DNA from: Thermococcus peptonophilus
GTDB lineage: Archaea; Methanobacteriota_B; Thermococci; Thermococcales; Thermococcaceae
Direction: 5' to 3'
Assembly: GCF_001592435.1 (NCBI RefSeq)
Contig: NZ_CP014750.1
Span: 186,001-250,000, forward strand
Length of the DNA: 64,000 nt
The notes beneath the pieces are model-generated. The model made no database searches. It had not been told where the DNA came from and saw only the letters and a program-made list of their open reading frames with translations. A program made the position numbers and the translations under genes. Below are positions 1 to 7,888 of the stretch, piece after piece. Positions within the stretch are counted from its first letter, which is position 1. Each line of letters opens with the position of its first letter.

Positions 1-161
1 TTGAGAAGCTGAGAGAGCTTGGAAAACTCCCGATAGCCTGCAAGAGGATCGCGGAGTTTGAGGGGTTTGAGGTCTCCCTGCAGAGATACGTCAGGACGGA
101 GTACGTCGGAAAAATCATAGCGGAGCACCTGGAGAAGGGCTACGTTCCGATGACCTTTTGA
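1..161 (+). CDS. C-terminal end of an unidentified protein (partial)
   Basis: An open frame enters from the left edge (codons begin at base 3) and stops at TGA 159-161, giving about 52 residues that end in KGYVPMTF. The segment is charged and looks helical, with one cysteine. I do not recognise the family from this fragment. The codon choice resembles the neighbouring genes, and the next gene starts about 50 bases later behind its own TATA-like box, so this is probably the end of a separate transcription unit. Confidence 0.6.
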   Translation, partial: EKLRELGKLPIACKRIAEFEGFEVSLQRYVRTEYVGKIIAEHLEKGYVPMTF

Positions 162-183
162 TGAAAAACGCTTCAAGAAAAGT

Positions 184-191
184 CTTTTTAA
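184..191 (+). promoter_or_regulatory. TATA-like box for the thioredoxin-DsbD gene
   Basis: A TTTTTAA-type stretch lies about 25 bases upstream of the GTG at 214. By the usual archaeal spacing, transcription would begin at or next to the start codon, so the mRNA is probably leaderless. This is inference from spacing only. Confidence 0.4.
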
Positions 192-213
192 CGGCATTGG
201 AGAGGCAGTTTAG

Positions 214-1524
214 GTGGATAAAGTGCGGAGGGCGCTCCCAGTATTCATAATGTCCCTGCTCTTCACGGGCTTCGTGGTGGCCGGTGAGGTCTCCTACGGA
301 GGACTAAAGTTCCACGACGTTTCGAGCAAGGAAGAGCTCAACTCCCTGATATCCGCTCACGAGGGAGAGTACTTCTTCATCTTCTACCACTCTGAGAGCT
401 GTCCCGCCTGCCAATACATGAAGGATAGCGTTTTCCCAACGGAAAAGGCCAAGAAAGCCCTCAAAGGACTTAATTTGGTCGCCGTTGACGTTTACAGAGG
501 GAGAGAGATAACGACGCTCCGCTATCGGGTTTATGACAAGGTTCTCGTGCTCCAGCCGGACAACTCCGGCTACTACACGCCCAAGAAGCCTGGCGAGGAA
601 ATCAGCGTTGGAGTACCTGGAACACCGACGATGGTGATATTCAAGGTCGTTAACGGGACGAAGGTTCTTAAGGGAGTGGCCGTTGGGGCGCTGAATCCTA
701 ATGGCCTTGAATTCTTCGTAAAAACTGCTGTAGGAGACGAGCTCCAAAACACCACCGGAGCCAATGGTGCTCAAAGCGAGACGGCAGAAAAGGGAGCCTC
801 GAAGGGAGCCCCCAACACAAACCTAAGCCTTGCCGTTCTTCTCCCGATATTCTCCGCGGGAATCGTGAGCGTGTTCTCCCCCTGCGTCCTGCCCATAATA
901 GTGGGCACGCTCTCGCTCACCTTTGCTAGGAGAAGTGTTGAGGCCATAGTTGCGGGGATGGTGGTCTCGTTTGCACTCCTCGGTGCCCTCGTGGGGAGCC
1001 TTGGGGAGTACGCCTCCGGGATACAGGGGGCCCTCTACCTCATCGGCGGGGCGGGCTTCATAGTCGTCGGCCTCAGCTTCGTTAGTGACAGGGTGAGGAC
1101 AAGGATGGAGAGGGTTCTAAGCTTCTCCCCATCGGACAGGGTGTCCAAGAATAGCGGCCTCGCCTATGACTTCGCCCTCGGCTCTGCCCTTGGGGCAACT
1201 TGGTTAGGGTGTATAGCGCCCTACGTGGGCTTCGCAGTTCTCACGGCGGCCCTGAGTGGAGACACCCTAAGCGGAGTCGTGGTCATGGGCACTTACGGCC
1301 TCGGGATGGGGCTCACGGTTTATCTTCTCACATCCTCGAAAGACCTCGCCGAGTGGGTCAACAGGAAGTTCCTCTCAAACCGGCTTTCACTGGGGGCTTC
1401 AAAGAGGGCAAAGTGGGAAATAGCCCTCGGAGTTGCCCTCATAGCCCTCGGAGTTTTGATGCTGACCGAAGTTACGCCGCTGAAGCTGTGGAGTGCGCTC
1501 TTCGAATCGCTCTCAAAACTTTAA
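214..1524 (+). CDS. Thioredoxin-DsbD/CcdA fusion membrane protein
   Basis: Membrane thiol-disulfide protein of 436 aa. Residues 1-24 form a signal peptide or membrane anchor. A thioredoxin-like domain follows, with CPAC at 63-66 and a cis-Pro-type GTPT loop near 137-140. A low-complexity Ala/Gly/Ser linker (about 178-200) leads to a DsbD/CcdA-type membrane domain with six or so hydrophobic segments and the two expected cysteines, C224 in FSPCVLP and C333 in WLGCIAP. By family knowledge, such proteins carry electrons from cytoplasmic thiols to extracytoplasmic partners; here both halves are in one chain. GTG 214 is the first start and a TATA-like box lies about 25 bases upstream. The DUF302 gene begins 12 bases after the stop, so the two are likely co-transcribed. 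Confidence 0.88.
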   Translation: MDKVRRALPVFIMSLLFTGFVVAGEVSYGGLKFHDVSSKEELNSLISAHEGEYFFIFYHSESCPACQYMKDSVFPTEKAKKALKGLNLVAVDVYRGREITTLRYRVYDKVLVLQPDNSGYYTPKKPGEEISVGVPGTPTMVIFKVVNGTKVLKGVAVGALNPNGLEFFVKTAVGDELQNTTGANGAQSETAEKGASKGAPNTNLSLAVLLPIFSAGIVSVFSPCVLPIIVGTLSLTFARRSVEAIVAGMVVSFALLGALVGSLGEYASGIQGALYLIGGAGFIVVGLSFVSDRVRTRMERVLSFSPSDRVSKNSGLAYDFALGSALGATWLGCIAPYVGFAVLTAALSGDTLSGVVVMGTYGLGMGLTVYLLTSSKDLAEWVNRKFLSNRLSLGASKRAKWEIALGVALIALGVLMLTEVTPLKLWSALFESLSKL

Positions 1525-1536
1525 GGGGGTGGTGAA

Positions 1537-1890
1537 ATGTTCAGGTACAGGAGAAAGGTTGGAATGTCCCTGAAGGAAGCCGAGGAGAAGTTTAAGGCAA
1601 GGCTTGAGGAGAAGGGCTACAAGGTGGTGCTCGAGTTCACGCCGAGCGATGTGGTTAAGGCGAAGCTCGGCGTTGAGATGGAGCCCTACAGGATTCTCTA
1701 CGTCTGCAACCCGAAGAAGTTCTACGAAATGACCAAGGTCGAGTACGAAATCGGTTCCTTTGCCCCCTGTCCGGTGCTCATCTACGAGAAGGGCGGAGAA
1801 ACTTACGTCGCCATAAACACTGCCGACGACATAGTTGAGGTTATCAAAGAACCGCTTGAGGATGTTAAAGCCGCTATTGAATCGCTTTGA
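1537..1890 (+). CDS. DUF302 family protein
   Basis: A 117-aa protein that matches the DUF302 pattern: an N-terminal segment that pairs a short helix with KGYKVVLEF-type strands, a central Tyr-rich YRILYVCNPK strand, and a C-terminal PLEDVKAAIESL helix. DUF302 domains are small alpha/beta folds of unknown biochemical role, often found near redox or sulfur genes. GGGGTGGTG just before ATG 1537 is a good ribosome binding site. It follows the thioredoxin-DsbD gene by 12 bases and probably shares its transcript, which suggests but does not prove a thiol-redox role. Confidence 0.82.
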   Translation: MFRYRRKVGMSLKEAEEKFKARLEEKGYKVVLEFTPSDVVKAKLGVEMEPYRILYVCNPKKFYEMTKVEYEIGSFAPCPVLIYEKGGETYVAINTADDIVEVIKEPLEDVKAAIESL

Positions 1891-1964
1891 GCCCGTTTGT
1901 TTCTTTCCTACCTTTCCCACAATTTTAATAAGGTTGAGACGCAAATTTTAATGGGGTGATTCTC

Positions 1965-2780
1965 ATGCAGAGGGCTCTCGTGACTTTGAGGCCTTCAGAG
2001 AGCAAACGTTTGATAGCCAAAGCCGTTGTCGCGATGGATGAGGTTCAGAAAGCCCTCAAGAACGGCTTCGTTTACATAGCGACCGGAACGACTGCAGCCT
2101 ACATAGCGGAGGAGCTTCTCGGCGAGAAGATCGAGAAGGAAAAGTGGACGGTGGGAACTATAAGCAAGGGGAGGACGTGCGTTACTCCGAAGGCGACCTG
2201 GCCGAAGCACCTCGTTCTCTACAAGGGAAAGCCCTTCGAAGGGGAACCGCTTGAGGCCCTAAAGGAAATGGGGCCAGAGGACGTTTTCATCAAAGGCGGC
2301 AACGCCATAGATATAAACTGGAACGTGGCAGTCTTTGCGGCAGCTCCCGATGGAGGGACTATAGGAAAGACTTTCGGCTGGACAATAACCAAGGGAGTCC
2401 TCACGATAACGCCCATAAGCCTTGAGAAGTTCGTGCCGACGCCCGTCGAGGAGAGCGCGAAGCTGACGGGGATTTATTCCTTCGACTGGGGAACCGGACT
2501 CTACGCTGCCCTCGTGCCCATACCCCATGCGCACCCGGTTACGGAGGTGGAGGCGTACAAAATACTGGCAGGCGTGGAAGCAATACCAATAGCCGCTGGA
2601 GGCGCCGGAGGGGCCGAGGGTAGCGTGACTCTCGTCCTTGAGGGAGATGGGGAGAACATGGAGAAGGCAAAAGAAATAACGAAGGCCGTCAAAGGTGAGC
2701 CACCTCTGGAGCCATACACCGAGGACTGCTCCATCTGTCCGTTCGCAAGGATCTGCGGCCTTGGAAGCGGAAGTTTTTGA
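1965..2780 (+). CDS. Conserved archaeal hypothetical with C-terminal Cys cluster
   Basis: A soluble 271-aa protein whose function I cannot assign. The N-terminal part has a GTGTTAAYIAEEL segment that resembles the nucleotide or sugar-phosphate loop of NagB/RpiA-type folds (inference). A glycine-rich AAGGAGGAEG loop lies near residue 215. The extreme C-terminus holds CSICPFARIC, a CxxCx4C cluster that could bind metal or an Fe-S centre. ATG 1965 is chosen over the in-frame GTG at 1956 because the GTG overlaps the ribosome binding site GGGGTGA. An AT-rich ATTTTAA element lies close upstream. It appears to be transcribed alone. Confidence 0.75.
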   Translation: MQRALVTLRPSESKRLIAKAVVAMDEVQKALKNGFVYIATGTTAAYIAEELLGEKIEKEKWTVGTISKGRTCVTPKATWPKHLVLYKGKPFEGEPLEALKEMGPEDVFIKGGNAIDINWNVAVFAAAPDGGTIGKTFGWTITKGVLTITPISLEKFVPTPVEESAKLTGIYSFDWGTGLYAALVPIPHAHPVTEVEAYKILAGVEAIPIAAGGAGGAEGSVTLVLEGDGENMEKAKEITKAVKGEPPLEPYTEDCSICPFARICGLGSGSF

Positions 2781-2796
2781 GCTTTCCGGCCTTTCT

Positions 2797-2921
2797 TTAA
2801 TACTCCACCACGTTCTCCAAGTTTGCGCCCAGTAAGAAGGTGTCCCCTTCATTACAGATCCGTCAGAGACCATCAGCAGTACATGAACTACAGTAAGCAC
2901 CATGTTCCCTTTTGACTTCAT
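2797..2921 (-). pseudogene. Possible tiny frameshifted ORF
   Basis: Read on the minus strand from ATG 2921, about 26 codons continue to a VSDGSVMKG segment. A one-base shift then gives DTFLLGANLENVVEY and a stop at 2797-2799. The rejoined product would be about 41 aa. I do not recognise it. The continuity across the shift is suggestive, but the piece is very short. Otherwise 2781-3072 holds nothing I can support. Confidence 0.22.
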
Positions 2922-3072
2922 CTTCAGACCAACTGCCAAACGCTAGTAGTTCTTTGCCTTGAATTCGGCTTTCAAAGATCCGAGAGATACAGACCTATAA
3001 ACAGAACGCTTGGAAAACTAACGCCCCTTTGAGGCTTTCAAGAGAATGAATGGCAAAAAGAGGAGAGAAAAG

Positions 3073-4443
3073 TCACTCCAACTCTTCCGCAAGTGGAGCG
3101 CTCTCCTCAACCCTTACCCCTTTGTTGAGCATGTCCCTAAGGTCCTTCTCAGGATCGCCTATGAGCCTCAGGTCGAACTGTCTCCTTAGGGCATCGAAGA
3201 CGTTAGGTGTGAGGAACTCCGGCGGTTTTGGTCCGATGTAGATGCCCTTTATGCCGAGGTAGAGGAGCGAGTAGAGTATCGCCACGGCCTTCTGCTCCAT
3301 CCAGCTCAGGACGATACTGACCGGCAGGGAGTTGACGTCCGTTCCCAGCTCGCTGGCGAGGGCCATGGCTATCTCGATTATGGAGTAGACGTTGTTGCAC
3401 TGGCCGAAGTCGAGGAAGCGCGGGATTCCCTCTATTGTGCCGTAGTCCCTCGCGTTGTAGCGGAACTTGCCGCAGGCGGCGGAGAGTATGAGGGCGTCCT
3501 TCGGAATCAGTTCTGTGAGCCTCTCGTAGTAGCTCATGCCCTTGTGCGGTGTGTCACAGCCGCCGACGACGAAGATGTGCCTTATCTTGCCCTCGTTGAT
3601 GAGTTCTATCAGCTTGTCTTTCATAGCCAGAACGTTCGTGTGGTGGAAGCCGGTGAGGAGCTTTCCTCCCTCAATATGTTCCATCCGCGGAGTTTCGAGA
3701 GCTCTCTCTATCACGGGCTCGAAGTCGTAGTCCTCTATGTGCGGCACTCCCTCAAGGCCCGCTATCCCTGTGGTGAAGATTCTGTCCTGATAGGCCTTTG
3801 TCGGCTGCTGAACACAGTTGCTGGTGCCCACTATAACCCCGGGGAACTCCGCGAACTCCTTCTTTTGATAGAGCCAAGACCCCCCCCAGTTGCCGTAGAG
3901 GGCCTTGAACTTTTTGAGCTCAGGATAGGCATGAGCGGGGAACATCTCAGCGTGGGTATAAACCTTTATCTCGTCCTCAAGGCCCCTCTCCTCTATCTGT
4001 CTGAGAAGTTCATATAGTGCTTTGTAGCTGTGACCGGTGACGAGTATGCCGTGTCCCTCGGCCGTTCCAGTTGGAACCTTGACCGGTTCGGGCCTTCCGA
4101 AGGTCTCAACGTAGGCCCTGTCAAGGAGCTTCATGGCCTCCAGGTGAACCCTTCCGTTCTCGAGGATGAGCTGGAGGAAGCGGTTCTTGTCGAAGTTGAC
4201 GTTGGTGAGCGTTGAATAGAGAGCCTCGGCCAAGAAGTGGCCGATTCTTGGATCGTCGTAGCCGACTTCAAGAGCATGATAGTAGTAAGCCGATGTTCCC
4301 TTGATCCCGTAGAGAAGGGCCTCCTGCAGTGAGTTGAGGTCGGGGTCCTTTCCGCAGACTCCCCTGATTGTGCACCCTCCAGCCAGGCTCATCGAGCACT
4401 GGTTGCAGAGCATACCAACTGCTTCAGGAACGCGTATAGCCAT
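3073..4443 (-). CDS. hcp: Hybrid cluster protein (hydroxylamine reductase type)
   Basis: Cytoplasmic Fe-S enzyme of 456 aa. The N-terminal cysteine motif (C13, C16, C24, C30) binds the cubane cluster. Further cysteines that would ligate the hybrid 4Fe-2S-2O cluster appear in TSNCVQQP, VGGCDTPHKG, SAACGKFRYN and FGQCNNVYS. Hcp proteins reduce hydroxylamine in vitro, and their physiological role is thought to be NO or nitrosative/oxidative stress defence. ATG 4443 is preferred over TTG 4452 and ATG 4449 because GGAGGT sits eight bases upstream. A perfect palindrome at 4464-4477 lies next to the predicted transcription start, pointing to tight regulation. A broken divergent gene (4605-4927) may be the remains of its regulator. 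Confidence 0.93.
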   Translation of the reverse strand: MAIRVPEAVGMLCNQCSMSLAGGCTIRGVCGKDPDLNSLQEALLYGIKGTSAYYYHALEVGYDDPRIGHFLAEALYSTLTNVNFDKNRFLQLILENGRVHLEAMKLLDRAYVETFGRPEPVKVPTGTAEGHGILVTGHSYKALYELLRQIEERGLEDEIKVYTHAEMFPAHAYPELKKFKALYGNWGGSWLYQKKEFAEFPGVIVGTSNCVQQPTKAYQDRIFTTGIAGLEGVPHIEDYDFEPVIERALETPRMEHIEGGKLLTGFHHTNVLAMKDKLIELINEGKIRHIFVVGGCDTPHKGMSYYERLTELIPKDALILSAACGKFRYNARDYGTIEGIPRFLDFGQCNNVYSIIEIAMALASELGTDVNSLPVSIVLSWMEQKAVAILYSLLYLGIKGIYIGPKPPEFLTPNVFDALRRQFDLRLIGDPEKDLRDMLNKGVRVEESAPLAEELE

Positions 4444-4463
4444 GTCCATCAACCTCCCTTTTT

Positions 4464-4477
4464 ATGACATATGTCAT
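4464..4477. promoter_or_regulatory. Operator-like palindrome at the hcp promoter
   Basis: ATGACATATGTCAT is a perfect 14-base palindrome placed between a likely TATA box (CTTTTATG on the minus strand, about 4505-4512) and the hcp ribosome binding site, at the expected transcription start. Two related sites follow upstream at 4543-4556 and 4605-4618. Such a position suits a repressor. The binding protein is unknown. Confidence 0.6.
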
Positions 4478-4542
4478 ATTTCGGATTATTATTGAACTCT
4501 TCTTCATAAAAGTCTTGCGGTTTCTTAACCTAAAAGGAGTCA

Positions 4543-4560
4543 ATGACTTATGTCATGACA
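4543..4560. promoter_or_regulatory. Second operator-like palindrome upstream of hcp
   Basis: ATGACTTATGTCAT (4543-4556) differs by one base from the perfect palindrome at 4464-4477. It overlaps a second perfect palindrome, TGTCATGACA (4551-4560). It lies about 30 bases upstream of the hcp TATA box, midway between the two divergent transcription units. Confidence 0.5.
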
Positions 4561-4604
4561 AAAGCGGAAAGGCTTTGAAGAAAACCCCAAATATGCTATC
4601 AGTC

Positions 4605-4618
4605 ATGAAATGTGTCAT
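4605..4618. promoter_or_regulatory. Third copy of the hcp-region palindrome
   Basis: ATGAAATGTGTCAT matches the 4464-4477 palindrome at 12 of 14 positions. It covers the putative start codon of the broken divergent gene, so this gene and hcp could have shared one regulator, possibly its own product. Confidence 0.4.
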
Positions 4619-4927
4619 GGAACCAGCACCCTTAAAGCTGCTGTAAGATACAACTGTCCTCCCCCGCAGAAAGCAGGTGGAGATTCTGAGGGAGAGAGAA
4701 CTAATCCAGACCCAGATAGAGGAGCTTCTGCACATAGTCCAGCTCGGCAGTTTTGGCACTTCAAACGAACTGGAAACCATCACCGGATATAGAGGTGGGA
4801 AATTTCAAGAGCTGATGGAAAGCTGAAGGAACTCGTGGAAATTATAGTGCGAGAAGAGTCCGACAAGTACTACATCCATGGAAAACTCGCGAAGATCGCG
4901 TTGAGGTGCTCGGGAAGGTCTAGATAA
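4605..4927 (+). pseudogene. Degraded small gene divergent from hcp, possible former regulator
   Basis: From ATG 4605 a reading frame meets TAA at 4644-4646, then stays open through a charged helical segment (RERELIQTQIEELLHIVQLG) to TGA 4824-4826. A one-base shift near 4814 restores coding sense (DGKLKELVEIIVREES, then KYYIHGKLAKIAL) until a stop at 4921-4927. Rejoined, it would encode about 100 aa, helical with a segment that could be a winged-helix wing (inference). It has one nonsense and at least one frameshift. Divergence from hcp, with matching palindromes at both promoters, makes a lost transcription regulator a reasonable guess, not a recognised family. Confidence 0.5.
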
Positions 4928-5033
4928 CTACGAAGCCGCTATCCTTTCAGAATATTCCGTTTTTATGAACCTGAAAGCACTTTCATAGATTCGTTTTTAA
5001 ATTTCTCCCACAAACTTCTTCGGGGGTGAGAGG

Positions 5034-5381
5034 GTGGACGAGCTGGAGATGATCAGGAGAAAGAAGATGCTCGAGCTCATGAAGAGGGCCGGCATGATAG
5101 AGGCCAAACCGAAGGGGCCGAAGGTAATCATCGAGGTCATAACGGCTCCCACCTGTCCGTACTGCCCGATCGCCCTCCAGATGGCTAAAGAGTTGGAGAG
5201 AAGATACGAAGGCGTCGTCGCGAAGGAAGTGAGCGTCGCAACTCCCGAGGGACAGAGAAAGGCCATGGAGCACAACATTATGGGCACTCCCACGATCCTC
5301 ATTAACAACAGGGTGGAGTTCATCGGAGTTCCGAACTTCGCGGAGTTCGAGAGTAGGGTTAGGGCTTACCTTTCACGTTAG
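5034..5381 (+). CDS. Small thioredoxin/glutaredoxin-fold protein, CPYC motif
   Basis: A cytoplasmic thiol oxidoreductase-like protein of 115 aa. After a basic helical N-terminal extension (about residues 1-28) comes a thioredoxin-fold core. The redox motif is CPYC at 41-44 and a cis-Pro loop MGTPTIL lies near 84-90. The C-terminus is the usual strand-strand-helix. CPYC is typical of glutaredoxins and of the archaeal protein-disulfide-oxidoreductase family; a single domain points to a Grx/Trx-like carrier, partner unknown. The GTG start at 5034 is supported by GGGGGTGAG just upstream. A TTTTTAAAT box near 4993-5001 fits a short leader. Confidence 0.83.
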   Translation: MDELEMIRRKKMLELMKRAGMIEAKPKGPKVIIEVITAPTCPYCPIALQMAKELERRYEGVVAKEVSVATPEGQRKAMEHNIMGTPTILINNRVEFIGVPNFAEFESRVRAYLSR

Positions 5382-5434
5382 CCTGAACCGCCCAATGCGG
5401 GGAGAATTCTAACCTAGCTTCAGCTTTTTCTTTA

Positions 5435-5451
5435 GTTTCAAACTTCCGGTT
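5435..5451. promoter_or_regulatory. SurR-type binding site upstream of the rubredoxin reductase gene
   Basis: The sequence GTTTCAAAC-TTCCG-GTT fits the consensus GTTn3AACn5GTT described for SurR, the thiol-switched sulfur-response regulator of Pyrococcus and Thermococcus. A further GTT-n4-AAC half-palindrome overlaps its right end. The TATA box CTTAAATACT begins about ten bases downstream, so the site sits just upstream of the BRE/TATA, the position from which SurR usually activates. Confidence 0.62.
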
Positions 5452-5498
5452 TTCAAACCCCTTAAATACTATCACGAGAAACCCCACCGGTGAAAGTT

Positions 5499-6584
5499 AT
5501 GAGAGTCGTTATCATCGGGAACGGCCCAGGAGGGGTTGAGCTTGCCAAAGAACTGTCCGGAGAGCACGAAGTGCTTATCATTGAGAGGGAAGAAGTCCCC
5601 TTCTACTCGAAGCCCATGCTGAGTCACTATATCGCTGGCCTGATAGAGAGGGAAAAGCTCTTCCCTTACCCCATCGACTGGTACGAGGGAAAGGGAATAG
5701 GACTGAGGCTTGGCGAGGAGGCAAAGCTGATAGACAGGGCGAGGAAAGTTCTCATCACGGATAAAGGAGAATACCCGTACGATATCCTGGTTATAGCCAC
5801 TGGGGCGAGAGCGAGAGAGCCTACCGTTGAGGGGAAGGAACACCTCCTCACGCTCCGGAGCATTGAGGATGCAGACAGGATAAAGGCCCTGCTTGAGGAG
5901 CACGGAGAGGCCCTAATAGTGGGAGGGGGATTTATTGGTCTCGAACTGGCCGGAAACCTCGCAAAGGCCGGTTACGGCGTCAAGCTAATCCACAGACGGG
6001 ACACTTTTCTCGGCCTCGACGAAGAGCTCAGCGGACTAATAAGGGAAAGGCTGGGAGAAGCAGGTGTTGAGTTTCACCTTGACGCGGAACTCCTGAAGGC
6101 AGATGAAAACGGCATTCAAACGAGCAAGGGGTACATAGAGGGGAAAGTAAAAATCTGCGCCATTGGGATAGTCCCAAACGTTGAGATAGCGAGGAGGAGC
6201 GGCATACAGACCGGGAGGGGAATTCTGATAGACGACCACTTCAGGACATCCGCTAAGGATGTCTACGCCATCGGAGACTGCGCAGAATACAGCGGGATCA
6301 TCTGCGGCACGGCAAAGGGGGCTACCGGTCACGCGAGGGTTCTCGCAAACATCCTTCGGGGAAAAGAGGACCGCTATCCCTTCGAACTCCGCTCATCAAT
6401 CTTCAAGTTCGGAGATCTGCCGATAGCCATCATTGGAAAGACGAGGGGAGATGGTGAGTGGATCGATGGGCACACTAAGGCATTCTTCCAGGATGGGAAG
6501 CTTGTTGGGGCAGTGGTTATTGGAGACATTAAAAGGGCGTTTTCCATAGAAAAAGAGCTGAAAGAAGAGCTTTACAAAGCCTAA
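5499..6584 (+). CDS. NAD(P)H:rubredoxin oxidoreductase
   Basis: FAD flavoprotein of 361 aa that passes electrons from NAD(P)H to rubredoxin, which in Thermococcales feeds superoxide reductase, rubrerythrin-like and flavodiiron proteins. The first dinucleotide fold carries GNGPGG near residue 8. The [12 protein letters not shown] and ATGARAREP motifs follow. The second fold has [11 protein letters not shown] and the FAD site is YAIGDCAEY. The sequence is close throughout to my recollection of P. furiosus NROR, so the assignment is firm. The upstream in-frame GTG at 5490 is rejected because it forms part of the ribosome binding site GGTGA serving ATG 5499. A SurR-type operator lies at 5435-5451. 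Rubredoxin and superoxide reductase are not in this window. Confidence 0.92.
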   Translation: MRVVIIGNGPGGVELAKELSGEHEVLIIEREEVPFYSKPMLSHYIAGLIEREKLFPYPIDWYEGKGIGLRLGEEAKLIDRARKVLITDKGEYPYDILVIATGARAREPTVEGKEHLLTLRSIEDADRIKALLEEHGEALIVGGGFIGLELAGNLAKAGYGVKLIHRRDTFLGLDEELSGLIRERLGEAGVEFHLDAELLKADENGIQTSKGYIEGKVKICAIGIVPNVEIARRSGIQTGRGILIDDHFRTSAKDVYAIGDCAEYSGIICGTAKGATGHARVLANILRGKEDRYPFELRSSIFKFGDLPIAIIGKTRGDGEWIDGHTKAFFQDGKLVGAVVIGDIKRAFSIEKELKEELYKA

Positions 6585-6660
6585 AGGTTCGGGGCTTCTC
6601 TTCCCACGTCTTCCAATGACCAAGGCATAAGTTTAAACCAGGGAGAACCGTTTCGATATC

Positions 6661-6670
6661 CTTATAAACG
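6661..6670 (+). promoter_or_regulatory. TATA box for the MFS gene
   Basis: CTTATAAACG is centred about 25 bases before ATG 6691 and there is no ribosome binding site between them. The transcript is probably leaderless. Confidence 0.5.
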
Positions 6671-6690
6671 CACCAATCGGAACTTCAACT

Positions 6691-7863
6691 ATGCTCAGCG
6701 GTTACGGAAGGGACGCAAAGGTACTCATCGTTGCCAACGCAGCCGGCCAGCTCTTTCTCCAGTTCTCGATATTCATAATGCCGTTCTACCTCCGCGCCCT
6801 CGGCTACGGCATGGACTCCATGGGGCTCTTCTTCTCCGTTCAGACTTTCACCGGAGGGATGTTCTTCCTTATAGCCGGCCAGATCTCCATCAGGCTCGGC
6901 TATAGGAAGACCCTTCTTTTGGGTGCAGTCCTCGGTCTCATGGGGAGGCTTTTCCAGGTTCTGGCGTTCAACAAATACGTCCTTCTCATTGGGTTCTTTC
7001 TCGTTGGAGCCAATATGGGTATCAGACAGCCCAACTTCTCCGCACTCCTAAGCGAGGAAGTTGGGGAGAAACTCAGACACCACGCCTTCTCGATCAGCTT
7101 CGGCCTCGGGACGATATTCAACGCCCTCGGAGTCCTTACGGCGGGCTTTGCCCCGGACTTTCTAACAGATACCTTTGGACTTACGCCGGAGATAGCCTAC
7201 CGCCTGGTCATCTCACTCGCGCTCCTCCAGTTTGCCCTGGTAATTCCGGCACTACTCGTTATTCAGGACGTCCCCGTGAAGAACCCGAGGATAAACTGGA
7301 ACAGGGAGCTGGTGATCAAGATACTGAAGTTCTCCCTCCCAAGCGCCCTCATCGGACTCGGTGCGGGAATAACAATCCCCTATATGAGCCTCTACTTCAA
7401 CATCCGCTTTGGCCAGACTTTGGCAGCCATAAGCGGCGTCTTCTTCTTCCAGCAGCTTGTCATGGGCCTCGGCTCCTTCGGCCTTCCAAAGCTGGTGGAA
7501 AAAATAGGGCCCGTGAACGTCATAACGTCCTTCCAGCTCGTTGCAGCCCTGCTCTTCGCCACTTTTCCTCTAATTGACGTCTTTCTTCTGGCGGCGTTCC
7601 TCTACATTGTCCGCTCAATCCTCATGAACATCGTCTGGCCGATAAACGACTCCTTCATGATGGGCTTCTTCACGACGGAAGAGAAAGCCACAGCCGCCGG
7701 GATAAGGAGGGCTTTCTCCACCTTCATGAGAGGCATCGGAAACTATATAGGGGGCATACTATTCTCGATCTCGCTCAGTTACCCCTTCTACACAACCGCT
7801 ACGCTATATGTAGTGGCAACGCTGATATTCTACGGCTTCTTTGCGAGATACAACAGGGGTTGA
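6691..7863 (+). CDS. Major facilitator superfamily transporter
   Basis: An inner-membrane carrier of 390 aa with about 12 hydrophobic segments in two sets of six. The loop after helix 2 reads GQISIRLGYRKTLLLG, a recognisable MFS motif A variant (G-x3-D/R-x2-G-R-R/K type). A hydrophilic central loop (VKNPRINWNRE, about 195-205) separates the halves, and an EKIGPVN segment occupies the equivalent position in the second half. The substrate cannot be told from the sequence; drug or metabolite efflux is common in this class. ATG 6691 has a TATA box at leaderless distance. The neighbouring genes do not form an obvious operon with it. Confidence 0.85.
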   Translation: MLSGYGRDAKVLIVANAAGQLFLQFSIFIMPFYLRALGYGMDSMGLFFSVQTFTGGMFFLIAGQISIRLGYRKTLLLGAVLGLMGRLFQVLAFNKYVLLIGFFLVGANMGIRQPNFSALLSEEVGEKLRHHAFSISFGLGTIFNALGVLTAGFAPDFLTDTFGLTPEIAYRLVISLALLQFALVIPALLVIQDVPVKNPRINWNRELVIKILKFSLPSALIGLGAGITIPYMSLYFNIRFGQTLAAISGVFFFQQLVMGLGSFGLPKLVEKIGPVNVITSFQLVAALLFATFPLIDVFLLAAFLYIVRSILMNIVWPINDSFMMGFFTTEEKATAAGIRRAFSTFMRGIGNYIGGILFSISLSYPFYTTATLYVVATLIFYGFFARYNRG

Positions 7864-7888
7864 AAGAGAATAGAAGGGGCAAAAGGCC

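Noticed and set aside
2259-2939. A 226-codon minus-strand frame over the 1965-2780 gene
   Set aside because: Most of it is a shadow of the plus-strand gene. Only the small stretch outside that gene (2797-2921) looked possibly coding, and it needs a frame change.
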